Counted from the stretch's first letter, positions 48,718 to 58,421 are shown. The stretch: 64,000 bases of DNA from Sphingobium sp. (GCA_035196065.1 CP136575.1:773001-837000); one strand, 5' to 3'. Numbers and translations are program-made. Notes: generated by a model not told the origin, from the sequence alone.

Positions 48718-49461
48718 TCATTCCGCCAAAGCCGATGCCAGCCAATAGGGGAGCGTGGCAGTGTCGAGATCCTCGACCCGCATATGCACAACTGCATAGC
48801 CAAGTTCGGGATAATCGATCCGCAACCGCTTCGGATCGGCATCGGCAGAGCGCACCACGATCAGCCGCCGGTTCACTTTTTGGCGCCAATTCATTCGCGC
48901 GGTGTTTTCCTGCCCCACATAACAGCCCTTGGTGAAGGAAACGCCGTTCAGTTCCGCCGCATTGGTTTCAAGCCACAAGGTCGCATCGCTGCCCAGTTCG
49001 GCAACGCCCTCCGTCACGCCAAGCGACAGGCGATTGGCGCGATAAAATGCGCTGATATCGACATCGTCATCATTCACCGGTGCGATCCAGCGGACGCCAA
49101 GCTCCGATAGCCGTGGATCTACCGGCCTCCCTTCGGCGGCTACAGCCCAAAAGACACCGAGTGCGGGATCGACGCTGATCGCAATCTTGCGCCGCAGACG
49201 GTAGATTGAAAGCCGTTTGGCCAGCGCCTCTGCCTGCGCGGTTTCGCAATCGATCAGCACATCATCGGGCGCATCGGGATCGGCCCAAAGGATGAAATCG
49301 AAAAGCGCCTTGCCCTGCGGGGTCAGAAGGCCCGCCCAGCGGGGAAATTCCGGTTTAACATCCTGTGTGATCAGGCCCTGCAGAAACGCGCGGACATCTT
49401 CCCCCGCCTCCTGCGGAGACATACGGATTACGCTACGATCGAACAAACGGGGTGCAGACAT
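48718..49461 (-). CDS. ygfZ: YgfZ/GcvT-like folate-binding Fe-S assembly protein
   Basis: 247 residues, homologous to the T-protein of glycine cleavage. KGCYVGQENTARM (about 179-191) is the invariant YgfZ motif with its essential Cys. FLQGLITQDVK near the start is also typical. YgfZ uses tetrahydrofolate and supports assembly or repair of certain Fe-S enzymes such as MiaB. It is divergent from pyrC with only 38 bases between them. Confidence 0.9.
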   Translation of the reverse strand: MSAPRLFDRSVIRMSPQEAGEDVRAFLQGLITQDVKPEFPRWAGLLTPQGKALFDFILWADPDAPDDVLIDCETAQAEALAKRLSIYRLRRKIAISVDPALGVFWAVAAEGRPVDPRLSELGVRWIAPVNDDDVDISAFYRANRLSLGVTEGVAELGSDATLWLETNAAELNGVSFTKGCYVGQENTARMNWRQKVNRRLIVVRSADADPKRLRIDYPELGYAVVHMRVEDLDTATLPYWLASALAE

Positions 49462-49499
49462 GGCTTACAAATAGGCAGCGCTTTGACTAAAGGGAAGCC

Positions 49500-50537
49500 A
49501 TGACCGATAGCCTCACGATCCGCCGCCCCGACGACTGGCATGTTCACTTGCGCGATGGCGCCATGCTGAAAGGCGTTGCCCATCATACCGCCCGGCAATT
49601 TGCCCGTGCGATCGTTATGCCCAACCTCTCGCCGCCGGTGACCACCAGCGCTGCAGGTGCGGCCTATCGCGAGCGCATTCTTGCGGCTCTGCCGGAAGGC
49701 ATGGCCTTCGAACCGCTGATCACCTGCTATCTCACCGATAATCTTGATCCTGAAGAAATTGCGCGTGGCCATGGCGAAGGTGTGTTCACGGCAGCCAAGC
49801 TATATCCGGCGCACGCCACAACCGGCAGCGCGCATGGCGTAACCGACATTGCCAACATTTATTCCGTGCTTGAACGGATGCAGGCGATCGACATGCCGCT
49901 TCTGATCCATGGCGAAGTAACCGACCATGAGGTTGATATTTTTGACCGGGAAGCAGTGTTCATCGAACGTATCCTGACCAAGGTGGTGCGCGATTTCCCG
50001 CAATTGCGCATTGTTTTCGAACATATCACAACCAAGGATGCGGTTGATTTCGTGCGCGATAGCGGGCCCAATATCGCAGCAACGATCACGCCGCAGCATC
50101 TACACATCAATCGCAACGCCATGTTTGCCGGCGGCATCCGTCCGCATGCTTATTGCCTGCCGGTTGCAAAGCGTGAATTTCACCGGCTGGCGCTGCGCGA
50201 AGCGGCGGTATCGGGCAATCCGAAATATTTTCTAGGCACGGACAGCGCGCCGCATTCCCTGTCGGCCAAGGAATCCGCCTGCGGATGTGCAGGCATTTTC
50301 AATGCGCCGTTCGCGCTTGAGAGCTATGCGCTGGTATTTGAAGAGGAAGGTGCGCTTAACCGGCTCGAAGGTTTTGCCTCGATCCACGGTCCCAATTTCT
50401 ACAAGCTGCCGCTCAACGAAGGCACGGTGACGCTGCGCAAAATGGCAACGCCGGTTCCCCAAAGCCTGGATTGCGAAGGCACGCCGGTATCGCCCTTTCA
50501 TGCGGGCGAAGAGATTGGCTGGCGCTTTGAAGGTTAG
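49500..50537 (+). CDS. pyrC: Dihydroorotase
   Basis: 345 residues, binuclear zinc enzyme of pyrimidine synthesis, class II (E. coli PyrC-like). DDWHVHLRDGAML has the HxH metal pair (14, 16), AAKLYPAHATT the carboxylated Lys, LLIHGEVTDHEVD and FEHITTKDAVDF further His ligands, and LGTDSAPHSLSAKE the catalytic Asp. GGGA precedes the ATG. The stop overlaps that of the convergent transporter gene (TTAG). Confidence 0.96.
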   Translation: MTDSLTIRRPDDWHVHLRDGAMLKGVAHHTARQFARAIVMPNLSPPVTTSAAGAAYRERILAALPEGMAFEPLITCYLTDNLDPEEIARGHGEGVFTAAKLYPAHATTGSAHGVTDIANIYSVLERMQAIDMPLLIHGEVTDHEVDIFDREAVFIERILTKVVRDFPQLRIVFEHITTKDAVDFVRDSGPNIAATITPQHLHINRNAMFAGGIRPHAYCLPVAKREFHRLALREAAVSGNPKYFLGTDSAPHSLSAKESACGCAGIFNAPFALESYALVFEEEGALNRLEGFASIHGPNFYKLPLNEGTVTLRKMATPVPQSLDCEGTPVSPFHAGEEIGWRFEG

Positions 50538-51448
50538 GTCTGACGGCCGGCGTGCATGCGGCGCAGCGCATCCCAACTGAAAATTGCCAGTGCAAACCAG
50601 ATCAGGCCAAAGCTGATCGCGCGCGTTGTGGTCAGCGGCTCATCATATAAAATGACGCCGCAGAAAAATTGGATCGTCGGTCCTACATATTGGATGAAAC
50701 CCAGCGCGCTATAATCCATGCGTCGGGCCGCCGTTGCAAAAAGCAGAAGCGGAATGGCGGTGATGGCACCGCCTGCAATCAGCAACCAATTCGTGCTACT
50801 GTCACTGCCCCAGCCCGGGTGCGGACCGCTGGATGCGAACCAGAATGCGGCGGCCATCGCAACCGGCAGCAACACTGTGGTTTCGATTGCCAGCCCGGGG
50901 ACCGATCCCACAGGTGCCATTTTGCGGACAAGACCATAGATACCGAAACTGGTCGCAAGGCTCAGGCTGATCCACAGCGTATCCAATGCGTCCGCGCCCA
51001 TTACTGCGACGCCGACCATTGCAACGGCAACCGCGATGGCCTGCGTCTGGTTGAGCTTTTCTTTCAGGAACAGCGTACCGATCAAAATGTTGAGCAGCGG
51101 GTTCAGATAATAGCCAAAGCTCGCTGCCAGAATTTGCCCATTATTGACGGCCCAGACATAGACCAGCCAGTTGATCGAAATCAGTATTGAACTCGCCAGC
51201 ATCCAGCGCAGCAGCGGCCATTGCGATAGCACCGCGCGATATTCGCCCAGCTGACGGCGCACGGCCATGATCCCAAGCAGCAACGGCACTGCCCAGATGA
51301 CCCGATGCGCAATAATCTCCAGCGCGGGGACTGTGGACATCTGGCGGAAAAAGACGGGCATGAAGCCCCATATCGTATAGGCGCCAAGGGCTGCGGCGAG
51401 CCCGCCTCTATCGATTGGCGATGGGCTTGGGGTTTCGGGCTTGCTCAG
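50534..51448 (-). CDS. rarD: RarD-type EamA/DMT transporter
   Basis: About 304 residues if begun at 51448. Ten membrane helices; FMPVFFRQMSTVPALEIIAHR, WLVYVWAVNNGQILAASFGY, YYLNPLLNILIGTLFLKEKL and GFIQYVGPTIQFFCGV fit RarD. The first ATG (51361) would delete most of helix 1, yet upstream codons still read GGLAAALGAYTIWGF in frame. No ATG, GTG or TTG exists between the stop of the preceding gene and 51361. A CTG at 51446-51448, overlapping that gene's TGA (CTGA), is the likely start. Substrate unknown. Confidence 0.8.
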   Translation of the reverse strand: MSKPETPSPSPIDRGGLAAALGAYTIWGFMPVFFRQMSTVPALEIIAHRVIWAVPLLLGIMAVRRQLGEYRAVLSQWPLLRWMLASSILISINWLVYVWAVNNGQILAASFGYYLNPLLNILIGTLFLKEKLNQTQAIAVAVAMVGVAVMGADALDTLWISLSLATSFGIYGLVRKMAPVGSVPGLAIETTVLLPVAMAAAFWFASSGPHPGWGSDSSTNWLLIAGGAITAIPLLLFATAARRMDYSALGFIQYVGPTIQFFCGVILYDEPLTTTRAISFGLIWFALAIFSWDALRRMHAGRQT

Positions 51449-51666
51449 AACAGTCCGCCGCCGAGCCAGAGCCGGATCGCGCAGATCGCAGCAACGACGA
51501 GGCAGAAATTGCGGCCGCCATTCTTTTCCGATGCAAAACCGAAAGCCACGCCAATGCCGGCGATCGGCAGGATAATCCAGTTCAGCCAGCCCAGAAGCGG
51601 GATGAAGGCGGGAATCGCAAAGAGAAGTGCGACCAGTCCAAACAGATATGCAATGATATTGGCCAT
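51445..51666 (-). CDS. Small membrane protein of unknown function
   Basis: 73 residues, nearly all hydrophobic: helices about 3-24, 25-44 and 50-68, ending GGGLF. No family recognised with certainty. The ATG at 51666 (MANIIAYLFGL) is preferred to an in-frame ATG at 51702 that would add a charged Arg-rich head. Its TGA overlaps the proposed CTG start of the RarD-type gene. Confidence 0.6.
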   Translation of the reverse strand: MANIIAYLFGLVALLFAIPAFIPLLGWLNWIILPIAGIGVAFGFASEKNGGRNFCLVVAAICAIRLWLGGGLF

Positions 51667-51716
51667 GGAGCCAAGTCTAGGCCTTCGCTGCGGCGATGGC
51701 AAGCCGGTGCTCCTTA

Positions 51717-53012
51717 CTATCCAGTCGTGGTCTGGAACCGGACTGGCAGAGTTTTAAGGCCCCCGACGAAGGTCGAATTCGCACGCTTCGGTTCCCCCGC
51801 CAGTTCAATCGCGTCGATCCGGTCGAGCAGTTCTTCGAACAGAATGCGCATTTCCAGCCGAGCCAGATGCAGCCCAAGGCATTGGTGCGCGCCTGCGCCA
51901 AAGGCAAGATGCCGGTTGGGCGATCGCGCCGCGTCGAAGCGGCGCGGATCGGCAAAGACACTGTCGTCATGATTGGCGGCGACATAGCTGAGCATCAGCC
52001 AATCACCCTTGGCGATTTTCTGTCCGGCGATTTCGACATCCTCTGCGGCTGTCCGCATGAAATGCTGCACGGGCGTGGACCAGCGAATAGCCTCTTCGAC
52101 GACACCTGCCAGCAGCGAACGGTCGGCTTTCAACCGCGCGAATTGTTCCGGATCCTGCGCCAGTGCATGCATGGCACCGGCGGTTGAGGCTGATGTGGTA
52201 TCGTGCCCTGCGCTCGCGACAATGATGTAATAGCCTGCCATGTCACGATCATTGAGCGGCGCGCCATCAACCGTTGCATTGGCAATCACGCTGGCGACAT
52301 CCTGTGTCGGCCGCGCGCGTTTTTCTGCAGCGAGTGCCGCAAAATATTCTTCGAAGCTTTTGACTGCGCCGGCGACAAGCTGGGTAATTTGGTCGGCGGT
52401 CATTTCTGCCCGGCCCGATTTGTTCAGATCCTCATCCTGCCCGCCGAACATTTGCTGCGTCAGGAACAGCATGCGCGCCTCGTCCGCTTCGGGCACGCCC
52501 AATATCTGCATCACCACATGCAGCGGATAGGGTGCGGCAACTGTCTGTACGAAATCAGCTTCGGGACCTGCTTCGATCAAGCGGTCGACGGTTTTCTTCG
52601 CCAGCGCTTTGATCTCCGCCTCGATCAGCTTGAGGTTTTTCGGCATGAACCATTCTTGGGTCAGCCGGCGATATTTCATGTGGATCGGCGCGTCGAAGAC
52701 AACGAGCGAGTCGACCAGCATGTTGCTGCCCGTCACCGCCTTTGCAAATTCGATCGCGCTGCGAAAACTGAAGACGACCGGGCGAGGGTTGTTGAGGAAG
52801 GTCGCATTGTCCTTGGAAATGCGCATCACATCTTCATGGCGAGTGATCAGCCAGAAGGGATCATGAAATTCGTCATTTTCGACGCGCACCACCGGACTTT
52901 CACGGCGGAGCTGATCGAACATGTCGAGCGCCGCCGTCCAGTTGCCATAGACTTTCGGGTCGATGACGCGATGTGCATCTGCGCCGCGCAATACCGGTAT
53001 TGTCTCGCTCAT
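51717..53012 (-). CDS. Cytochrome P450
   Basis: 431 residues, soluble bacterial type. I-helix AGHDTTSAS (268-276), K-helix EAIR (307-310) and the heme loop FGAGAHQCLGLHLARLE (371-387) with the proximal Cys378. It oxidises an organic substrate with electrons from a ferredoxin and reductase, which are not encoded here. GGGAG precedes the ATG. It is the last gene of a run with an acyl-CoA dehydrogenase, an enoyl-CoA hydratase and an acyl-CoA ligase, 12 bases after the ligase. This suggests hydroxylation of a terpenoid, steroid or alkyl substrate before beta-oxidation. Confidence 0.93.
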   Translation of the reverse strand: MSETIPVLRGADAHRVIDPKVYGNWTAALDMFDQLRRESPVVRVENDEFHDPFWLITRHEDVMRISKDNATFLNNPRPVVFSFRSAIEFAKAVTGSNMLVDSLVVFDAPIHMKYRRLTQEWFMPKNLKLIEAEIKALAKKTVDRLIEAGPEADFVQTVAAPYPLHVVMQILGVPEADEARMLFLTQQMFGGQDEDLNKSGRAEMTADQITQLVAGAVKSFEEYFAALAAEKRARPTQDVASVIANATVDGAPLNDRDMAGYYIIVASAGHDTTSASTAGAMHALAQDPEQFARLKADRSLLAGVVEEAIRWSTPVQHFMRTAAEDVEIAGQKIAKGDWLMLSYVAANHDDSVFADPRRFDAARSPNRHLAFGAGAHQCLGLHLARLEMRILFEELLDRIDAIELAGEPKRANSTFVGGLKTLPVRFQTTTG

Positions 53013-53024
53013 CGCTGCTCTCCC

Positions 53025-54560
53025 TCAGACGATCTTGCTGTCCGTTTTTCCCCAATATTCGTCACGCAGAAGCCGCTTGTAGAGCTTGCCGGTGGCGTGG
53101 CGCGGCAGTTCTTCCCGGAAGTCGATCTGCTTGGGCATTTTGACGCCCGACAGCGATTGCCGCAGGAATTCCCGCAGTTCGTCGGCCAGCGCATCACCCG
53201 CCTGCGTCATGTCGAGCGGCTGCACAACTGCGACCACTTTTTCACCCAGGTCTTCATCGGGTGCTCCGATGACCGCAGCGTCGGCGACCTTCGGATGGCT
53301 GACGAGCAAATTCTCGATTTCCTGCGGATAGATGTTTACCCCGCCGGAAATGATCATGAAGCTCTTGCGGTCTGTAAGGTAGAGAAAGCCTTCTTCATCC
53401 ACCCAGCCCACATCGCCCAGCGTCGTCCAGCCATGCTTGTTGGTGGCGTCGCGGGTCTTGTCCGGGTCGTTATGATAGCTGAAACGGTTTTCGCTTTCGA
53501 AAAAGACCGCACCCTCGGTGCGCGGTGGCACTTCGTCGCCATTTTCGTCGCAAATATGGACAATGCCGAGCAGCGGCCGGCCGACCGTGCCTTTATGTGC
53601 CATCCAGTCGTCGCTGCCGACCACCGTCATGCCATTACCTTCGGTGCCGGCATAATATTCAATGATGACCGGGCCCCACCAGTTGATCATCGCTTCCTTG
53701 ATCGGAACCGGGCAGGGGGCAGCGGCGTGTACCGCGACCCGCAGGCTGGATAGATCATATCGGGTGCGCACCTCTTCGGGTAGCTTGAGCATGCGAACAA
53801 AATGGGTTGGCACCCACTGGCTGTTCGTGATCTTGTACTGTTCGATGTAGCGCAGCGCCGCTTCAGGGTCGAATTTCTCCATCACCACCACGGTCGCGCC
53901 CAGCCGCTGCATTGCCATGCACCAGCGCAACGGCGCGGCATGGTAGAGTGGGGCAGGCGAGAGATAGACGCTGTCCTGCGTCGATTTGAATGCCATCGCA
54001 GTCAACATGGTCAGCGGATTGACGCCGGCGATATTGGGATCTTGGGGCAGCGGGATGCGCACGCCCTTAGGGCGGCCCGTAGTACCCGAACTGTAGAGCA
54101 TGTCCGTGCCTGCACGCTCGTCTGCAATCGGCGTTTCGGGTTTGCCTTCCAATGCCGCCTGCAGCGATTGCCAAGCGCCGACAGGCGCATCTACGGTGAA
54201 GCGCGCAACTCCGGTGTCCAGCTTTTCTAAAGTCTCGCCCAGATAGTCCGATCCGAAGATTGCCTTCGCGCCGCTATCGGCAAGGATATAGTCGATTTCC
54301 GGCGCAGTCAGCCGGCTGGAGATCGCGACATAATGCAGGCCGGAACGCTGCGCGCCCCAGACCAGGTCGAAAAATTCCGTCCGGTTCTCCATGCAGATTG
54401 CGATCGTGTCGCCGATCGCAAGGCCGCGCGACCGCAGCAGATGGGCGACCCGGTTGGACCGCGCTTCAAGCGCGGCATAGCTGACCGTCTCGCCAGACCC
54501 GGCCATGATCAGCGCGGGCTTGTCGGGATGCGACTGTGCGAAAACGCTGATATGTGCCAT
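53025..54560 (-). CDS. Acyl-CoA synthetase of a catabolic operon
   Basis: 511 residues, class I adenylate-forming ligase. DMLYSSGTTGRPKGVRIPL (about 152-170), EYYAGTEGNG (motif with TEG), GDVGWVDEEGFLYLTDRKS (hinge), GGVNIYPQEIE and LPRHATGKLYKRLLRDEYW with the catalytic Lys. It begins 6 bases after the enoyl-CoA hydratase stop and should load the operon's substrate onto CoA. Closest general type: long-chain or bile-acid/terpenoid CoA ligases; the exact acid cannot be told. Confidence 0.9.
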   Translation of the reverse strand: MAHISVFAQSHPDKPALIMAGSGETVSYAALEARSNRVAHLLRSRGLAIGDTIAICMENRTEFFDLVWGAQRSGLHYVAISSRLTAPEIDYILADSGAKAIFGSDYLGETLEKLDTGVARFTVDAPVGAWQSLQAALEGKPETPIADERAGTDMLYSSGTTGRPKGVRIPLPQDPNIAGVNPLTMLTAMAFKSTQDSVYLSPAPLYHAAPLRWCMAMQRLGATVVVMEKFDPEAALRYIEQYKITNSQWVPTHFVRMLKLPEEVRTRYDLSSLRVAVHAAAPCPVPIKEAMINWWGPVIIEYYAGTEGNGMTVVGSDDWMAHKGTVGRPLLGIVHICDENGDEVPPRTEGAVFFESENRFSYHNDPDKTRDATNKHGWTTLGDVGWVDEEGFLYLTDRKSFMIISGGVNIYPQEIENLLVSHPKVADAAVIGAPDEDLGEKVVAVVQPLDMTQAGDALADELREFLRQSLSGVKMPKQIDFREELPRHATGKLYKRLLRDEYWGKTDSKIV

Positions 54561-54566
54561 GGCTGA

Positions 54567-55325
54567 TCAGCTCCCGGTCCAGTTGGGTTTGCGCTTTTCG
54601 GCAAAAGCCGCTGCGCCTTCGCGGGCATCGTTGGTCGCGAAAAGATTGCCCAGCGTTTCGGTCTGTTTCTGCCACATTTCCGCTTCGTTCCATTCGCCAG
54701 ATTCGACGACCACCTGCTTGGATTTCTTGACGGCCAGCGGGCCGTTATCTGCGATGGTGCGCGCCAGTTCGATGGCCGCATCCAGCGCTGTGCCGCTGGT
54801 CAAGCGGTTGACAAGGCCAAGATCATAGGCGCGTTTGGCGTCGATGAAGTCGCCTGTCAGCGCCAATTCCATTGCAATATGCGGCGGGATTTTCTTGGGC
54901 AGGCGCATCAGCCCGCCGGCGGCGGCGGCAAGGCCGCGCTTCACTTCTGGAATGCCGAATTTCGCATTTTCGTTGGCGACGATCATGTCGCAGGCGATGG
55001 CAACTTCAAGCCCGCCGGCCAAGGCATAGCCATCGACTGCCGCGATCAGGGGCTTCGCAGGCGATTTCTGGGTGATCCCGCCAAAGCCGCGTCCCGCGAC
55101 AAAGGGGGTTTCGCCGCGCAAAAAGCCCTTAAGGTCCATGCCCGAGCAGAATGTCCCGCCCGCACCCGTGACGATGCCGACGCGCAAATCATTGTCGGCG
55201 TCCAACTGGTCGAGCGCGGCGGCGATTGCCTCCGATGCAGCCTTGTTCATCGCGTTTTTGGCGTCGGGCCGGTTGATGGTGATGATCAATATGCCATCGC
55301 GGACTTCGGTCAGTGCGTCGCTCAT
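54567..55325 (-). CDS. Enoyl-CoA hydratase/isomerase (crotonase family)
   Basis: 252 residues. GGTFCSGMDLKGFLRGE (oxyanion-hole loop 1), PLIAAVDGYALAGGLEVAI (oxyanion-hole loop 2) and the region FGIPEVKRGLAAAAGG. The usual catalytic Glu pair is only partly evident: Glu is kept in GLEV but the second position reads LAAAAGG, so activity may differ from simple hydration. AAGGAGAGG precedes the ATG. It lies between the acyl-CoA dehydrogenase (24 bases) and the ligase (6 bases). Confidence 0.88.
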   Translation of the reverse strand: MSDALTEVRDGILIITINRPDAKNAMNKAASEAIAAALDQLDADNDLRVGIVTGAGGTFCSGMDLKGFLRGETPFVAGRGFGGITQKSPAKPLIAAVDGYALAGGLEVAIACDMIVANENAKFGIPEVKRGLAAAAGGLMRLPKKIPPHIAMELALTGDFIDAKRAYDLGLVNRLTSGTALDAAIELARTIADNGPLAVKKSKQVVVESGEWNEAEMWQKQTETLGNLFATNDAREGAAAFAEKRKPNWTGS

Positions 55326-55349
55326 GGGGTCCTCTCCTTGGATTTTGGT

Positions 55350-56561
55350 TTATTTGGTTTTGGGTAGGCCGAGCACATGCTCGCCGATGATGTTCTTCTG
55401 TATTTCGCTGGTGCCTCCGCCGATCGTGGCGGAAAAACTGTTCAAATAAGCGCGATGCCAATAGCCGTCGTCAATTGCTTCCTGCTCGCCGACATAATAG
55501 CCTGCTTTTGTGCCTTGGAACTGCAGCGCAAACTCGGTGAGCTCGCGAACCAGTTCGGTGCGCGCCAGCTTGTTCATCAAGGCAAGGCCCAAAGGACGGT
55601 CGCGATTCAGGGGTGCCATACGACGGCGGCTATTGTTGAGGTTCAACGCCTGGATGTCGATCAGATAGTCGACCAGCTGGTCGCGGATCACCGGATCGTC
55701 GAGCACTGGCTTTCCGCCGCGCTTTGCCTCACGCGCCAGATCGACGATTGCCATCACGTCCATTTCCTTGACGAAGGAACCGCCCGCCAGATTGACCTTT
55801 GCGCCGCGTTCATATTCCAGCGTCTTCATCGCGACGAGCCAGCCTTGGCCCTCTTCACCCATTAGGCCATCGGCCGGAATGCGCGCATTATCGAAGAAGC
55901 ATTGGACAAAGCCATATTCGCCGGTGAGTTTTTTGATCCGCCGCGTTTCCACGCCCGGGATCTTCATCGGGGCAAGGAAGAAGCTCAAACCGGCATATTT
56001 GTTCGGTGCATCAGGATTGGTGCGGGCAAGCAGGATCATCTGGTGCGCGCGGTCGCCCAGCGACGTCCAGATTTTCGAACCATTGATCACATAATCATCG
56101 CCGTCGCGCACGGCGCGGGTCTGCGCATTGCCAAGATCGCTGCCATGTTCGGGTTCTGAAAAGCCTTGGCACCAGATTTCTTCGGCGGCGAGCATCGGCT
56201 TGATGTAGCGTTTCTTCTGTTCTTCGGTGCCGATGTCGAGGATCAGCGGGCCGGCCCAGCCATTGCCAATGGCGTTAAGCATGATCGGCGCGTCATAATT
56301 TTTCATGATACGCGTGGCGATCCGCTGAAATTCCGGGTGCATGCCACGGCCGCCATATTCGGCAGGCCAACTCATCCCTAGATAGCCGGCCTCATAGACC
56401 TGATTCTGCCATTTTTGCAGGAAATCAAACTGCTGATCAGTCGACACTTCCATGAAGGTCAGCGGCAGCATGAACCCCGGATCGGCGACGGTGTTTTCCC
56501 GAAACCAAGCGTCGCACTGGGCTTCGAAGTCGGCAAGTTCATTTGCGGCAGGCTTGGTCAT
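55350..56561 (-). CDS. Acyl-CoA dehydrogenase
   Basis: 403 residues, FAD-dependent. PAEYGGRGMHPEFQRI (N-terminal domain), WCQGFSEPEHGSDLGNAQTR and KIWTSLGDRAHQMILLART (middle domain, flavin contact), LEYERGAKVNLAGG, and the C-terminal GGGTSEIQKNIIGEHVLGLP. It carries out the first oxidation of a CoA ester. It is the first gene of the catabolic operon, with GGAGAGG upstream and a palindrome 21-38 bases before the start. Confidence 0.93.
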   Translation of the reverse strand: MTKPAANELADFEAQCDAWFRENTVADPGFMLPLTFMEVSTDQQFDFLQKWQNQVYEAGYLGMSWPAEYGGRGMHPEFQRIATRIMKNYDAPIMLNAIGNGWAGPLILDIGTEEQKKRYIKPMLAAEEIWCQGFSEPEHGSDLGNAQTRAVRDGDDYVINGSKIWTSLGDRAHQMILLARTNPDAPNKYAGLSFFLAPMKIPGVETRRIKKLTGEYGFVQCFFDNARIPADGLMGEEGQGWLVAMKTLEYERGAKVNLAGGSFVKEMDVMAIVDLAREAKRGGKPVLDDPVIRDQLVDYLIDIQALNLNNSRRRMAPLNRDRPLGLALMNKLARTELVRELTEFALQFQGTKAGYYVGEQEAIDDGYWHRAYLNSFSATIGGGTSEIQKNIIGEHVLGLPKTK

Positions 56562-56581
56562 GCGCGATTCCTCTCCAGCCG

Positions 56582-56599
56582 TTTAATTGGGCAATTAAA
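56582..56599. promoter_or_regulatory. 18-bp palindrome upstream of the catabolic operon
   Basis: TTTAATTG GG CAATTAAA is a perfect inverted repeat of 8-base arms around two bases, 21 bases upstream of the acyl-CoA dehydrogenase start and 36 bases after the next gene's stop. The position and AT-rich arms fit an operator for a TetR- or MarR-type repressor of fatty-acid or terpenoid catabolism. No regulator gene is adjacent, so the binding protein is unknown. Confidence 0.55.
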
Positions 56600-56635
56600 T
56601 CGGGGATTGCAATAAGCGAGCGCGCAAAAAAATCG

Positions 56636-58207
56636 CTATTTGAACAGGCTACCCAATATACCCCGGACCAGCGATTTGCCGAGGCTTCCCGCCAACTGCC
56701 GGCCGACAGATGTTGCAGCGGATCGCGCAGCCGATTGCACCATCTTTTCGGTCATGCTGGGCTTTGCATCCTCCCGTGCCTGCCGTGCCGCTTCGCGCGC
56801 CGCCTCCTTTGCCGCTGCCGCTTCTGCCTTGGCGCGTTCCTTGGCGGCGATGGCATCTGCCTTCACCTGTGCCTCAGCGGCTTTTGCAGCCTCGGCTGCG
56901 GCTGCAGCCTGTGCGCCCTTGGCCAGGATGATTTCCTCCGCCGATTCGCGGTCGATCAGCGCATCATATTTATCGCCAATGGCGTCAGTCGCGATCATCA
57001 CGCCCCGTTCCTGCGGGGTCAGCGGGCCGGTACGGGATGCGGGCGGACGGATGAGGGTGCGCTCGACCGGCGTCGGGGCGCCATCAGCCTGCAAGACAGA
57101 CACCAGCGCCTCGCCGACCTTCAACTCCGTGATCACCGTTGCCACGTCGATTTTCGGATTGGCACGAAAGGTTTCTGCTGCCGATTTCACCGCTTGCTGG
57201 TCGCGCGGGGTGAAGGCGTTCAGTTTATGCTGCACGCGGTTGTTGAGCTGGCCCGCGACGGTATCGGGTATGTCGATCGGATTTTGCGTCACGAAATAGA
57301 CGCCGACGCCTTTCGAACGGATCAGGCGCACCACCTGTTCGATCTTCTCGACCAGTGCCTTGGGCGCGTCATTGAACAGCAGATGCGCCTCATCAAAGAA
57401 GAAGACGAGCTTGGGCTTGTCCGGGTCTCCGATTTCGGGGAGCTGTTCGAACAGTTCGGACAGCAACCAAAGCAGGAAGGTCGAATAAAGCTTCGGACTC
57501 TGCATCAGCTTTTCCGCGGCAAGGATGTTGATCACGCCGCGGCCCTTGTCGTCGGTGGCGATGAAATCATCGAGGTCGAGCGATGGTTCGCCAAAGAAAT
57601 GGTCGCCGCCTTGCGAACGCAGCTGCAGCAACGAACGCTGGATGGTGCCGACGCTCTGTTTCGACACATTGCCGTAGATGGTCGTCAATTCATCGGCGCG
57701 ATCCGCAATATTGACGAGCATCGCCTGCAAATCGTCAAGGTCGAGTAGCAGCAGACCCTCTTTGTCGGCGACATGGAAGGCGATGGTCAAGACGCCTTCC
57801 TGCACTTCGTTGAGGTCCATCAACCGTGACAGGAGCAAGGGGCCCATTTCCGAAATGGTCGTGCGCACCGGATGTCCGTTTTCACCGAACAAATCCCAGA
57901 ACTGCACCGGATTTTCGGAATATACCCAGGCGTCATCGCCAATTTCTCTGGCGCGGTTGGCAAAGATTTCATGATTTTTCTGCGTCGCCGCACCGGCCAT
58001 CGCCATGCCTGCAAGATCGCCCTTCACGTCGGACACAAATACCGGCACGCCATTTTTTGAAAAACCCTCGGCCATGACCTGCAGCGTGATCGTCTTGCCG
58101 GTGCCGGTCGCGCCTGCAATCAACCCATGGCGGTTGGCGCGTCTCCAGTTGATCGACTGGCGCGCACCTTCGGCGGTTGAACCGATGAAAAGGCCTTCAT
58201 CACTCAT
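56636..58207 (-). CDS. HerA-like ATPase, DUF853 family
   Basis: 523 residues. Walker A GATGTGKT (32-39), [16 protein letters not shown], Walker [13 protein letters not shown], and [20 protein letters not shown] define the DUF853 helicase HerA-like group. A long Ala/Glu/Lys-rich helix (about 425-490) and a Gly-rich [16 protein letters not shown] tail follow. The start at 58207 has GGGAG upstream; an upstream in-frame extension is not used. Bacterial members are widespread but their role is unproven. It is the second HerA-type motor in this window and has no nuclease neighbour. Confidence 0.85.
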   Translation of the reverse strand: MSDEGLFIGSTAEGARQSINWRRANRHGLIAGATGTGKTITLQVMAEGFSKNGVPVFVSDVKGDLAGMAMAGAATQKNHEIFANRAREIGDDAWVYSENPVQFWDLFGENGHPVRTTISEMGPLLLSRLMDLNEVQEGVLTIAFHVADKEGLLLLDLDDLQAMLVNIADRADELTTIYGNVSKQSVGTIQRSLLQLRSQGGDHFFGEPSLDLDDFIATDDKGRGVINILAAEKLMQSPKLYSTFLLWLLSELFEQLPEIGDPDKPKLVFFFDEAHLLFNDAPKALVEKIEQVVRLIRSKGVGVYFVTQNPIDIPDTVAGQLNNRVQHKLNAFTPRDQQAVKSAAETFRANPKIDVATVITELKVGEALVSVLQADGAPTPVERTLIRPPASRTGPLTPQERGVMIATDAIGDKYDALIDRESAEEIILAKGAQAAAAAEAAKAAEAQVKADAIAAKERAKAEAAAAKEAAREAARQAREDAKPSMTEKMVQSAARSAATSVGRQLAGSLGKSLVRGILGSLFK

Positions 58208-58421
58208 TGGATTTGCTCCCGCTTTGGAACTTTCTTGCCAGTGTAAGGACAACAACGGCTGTCTGTTAAGGTCAAGCAATATCCGATCTCTCATCCTTGG
58301 CATTGCAGTGCGAGTGGCCCGGCTCTCGCCTGTATCGCTTGGCCGCAAAGGCCGAATTCGGTGCTGGCGATGGGAGAATGCTGCCGCTATGCACATATTG
58401 TAAAATCTTGGAGGTCAAGGC

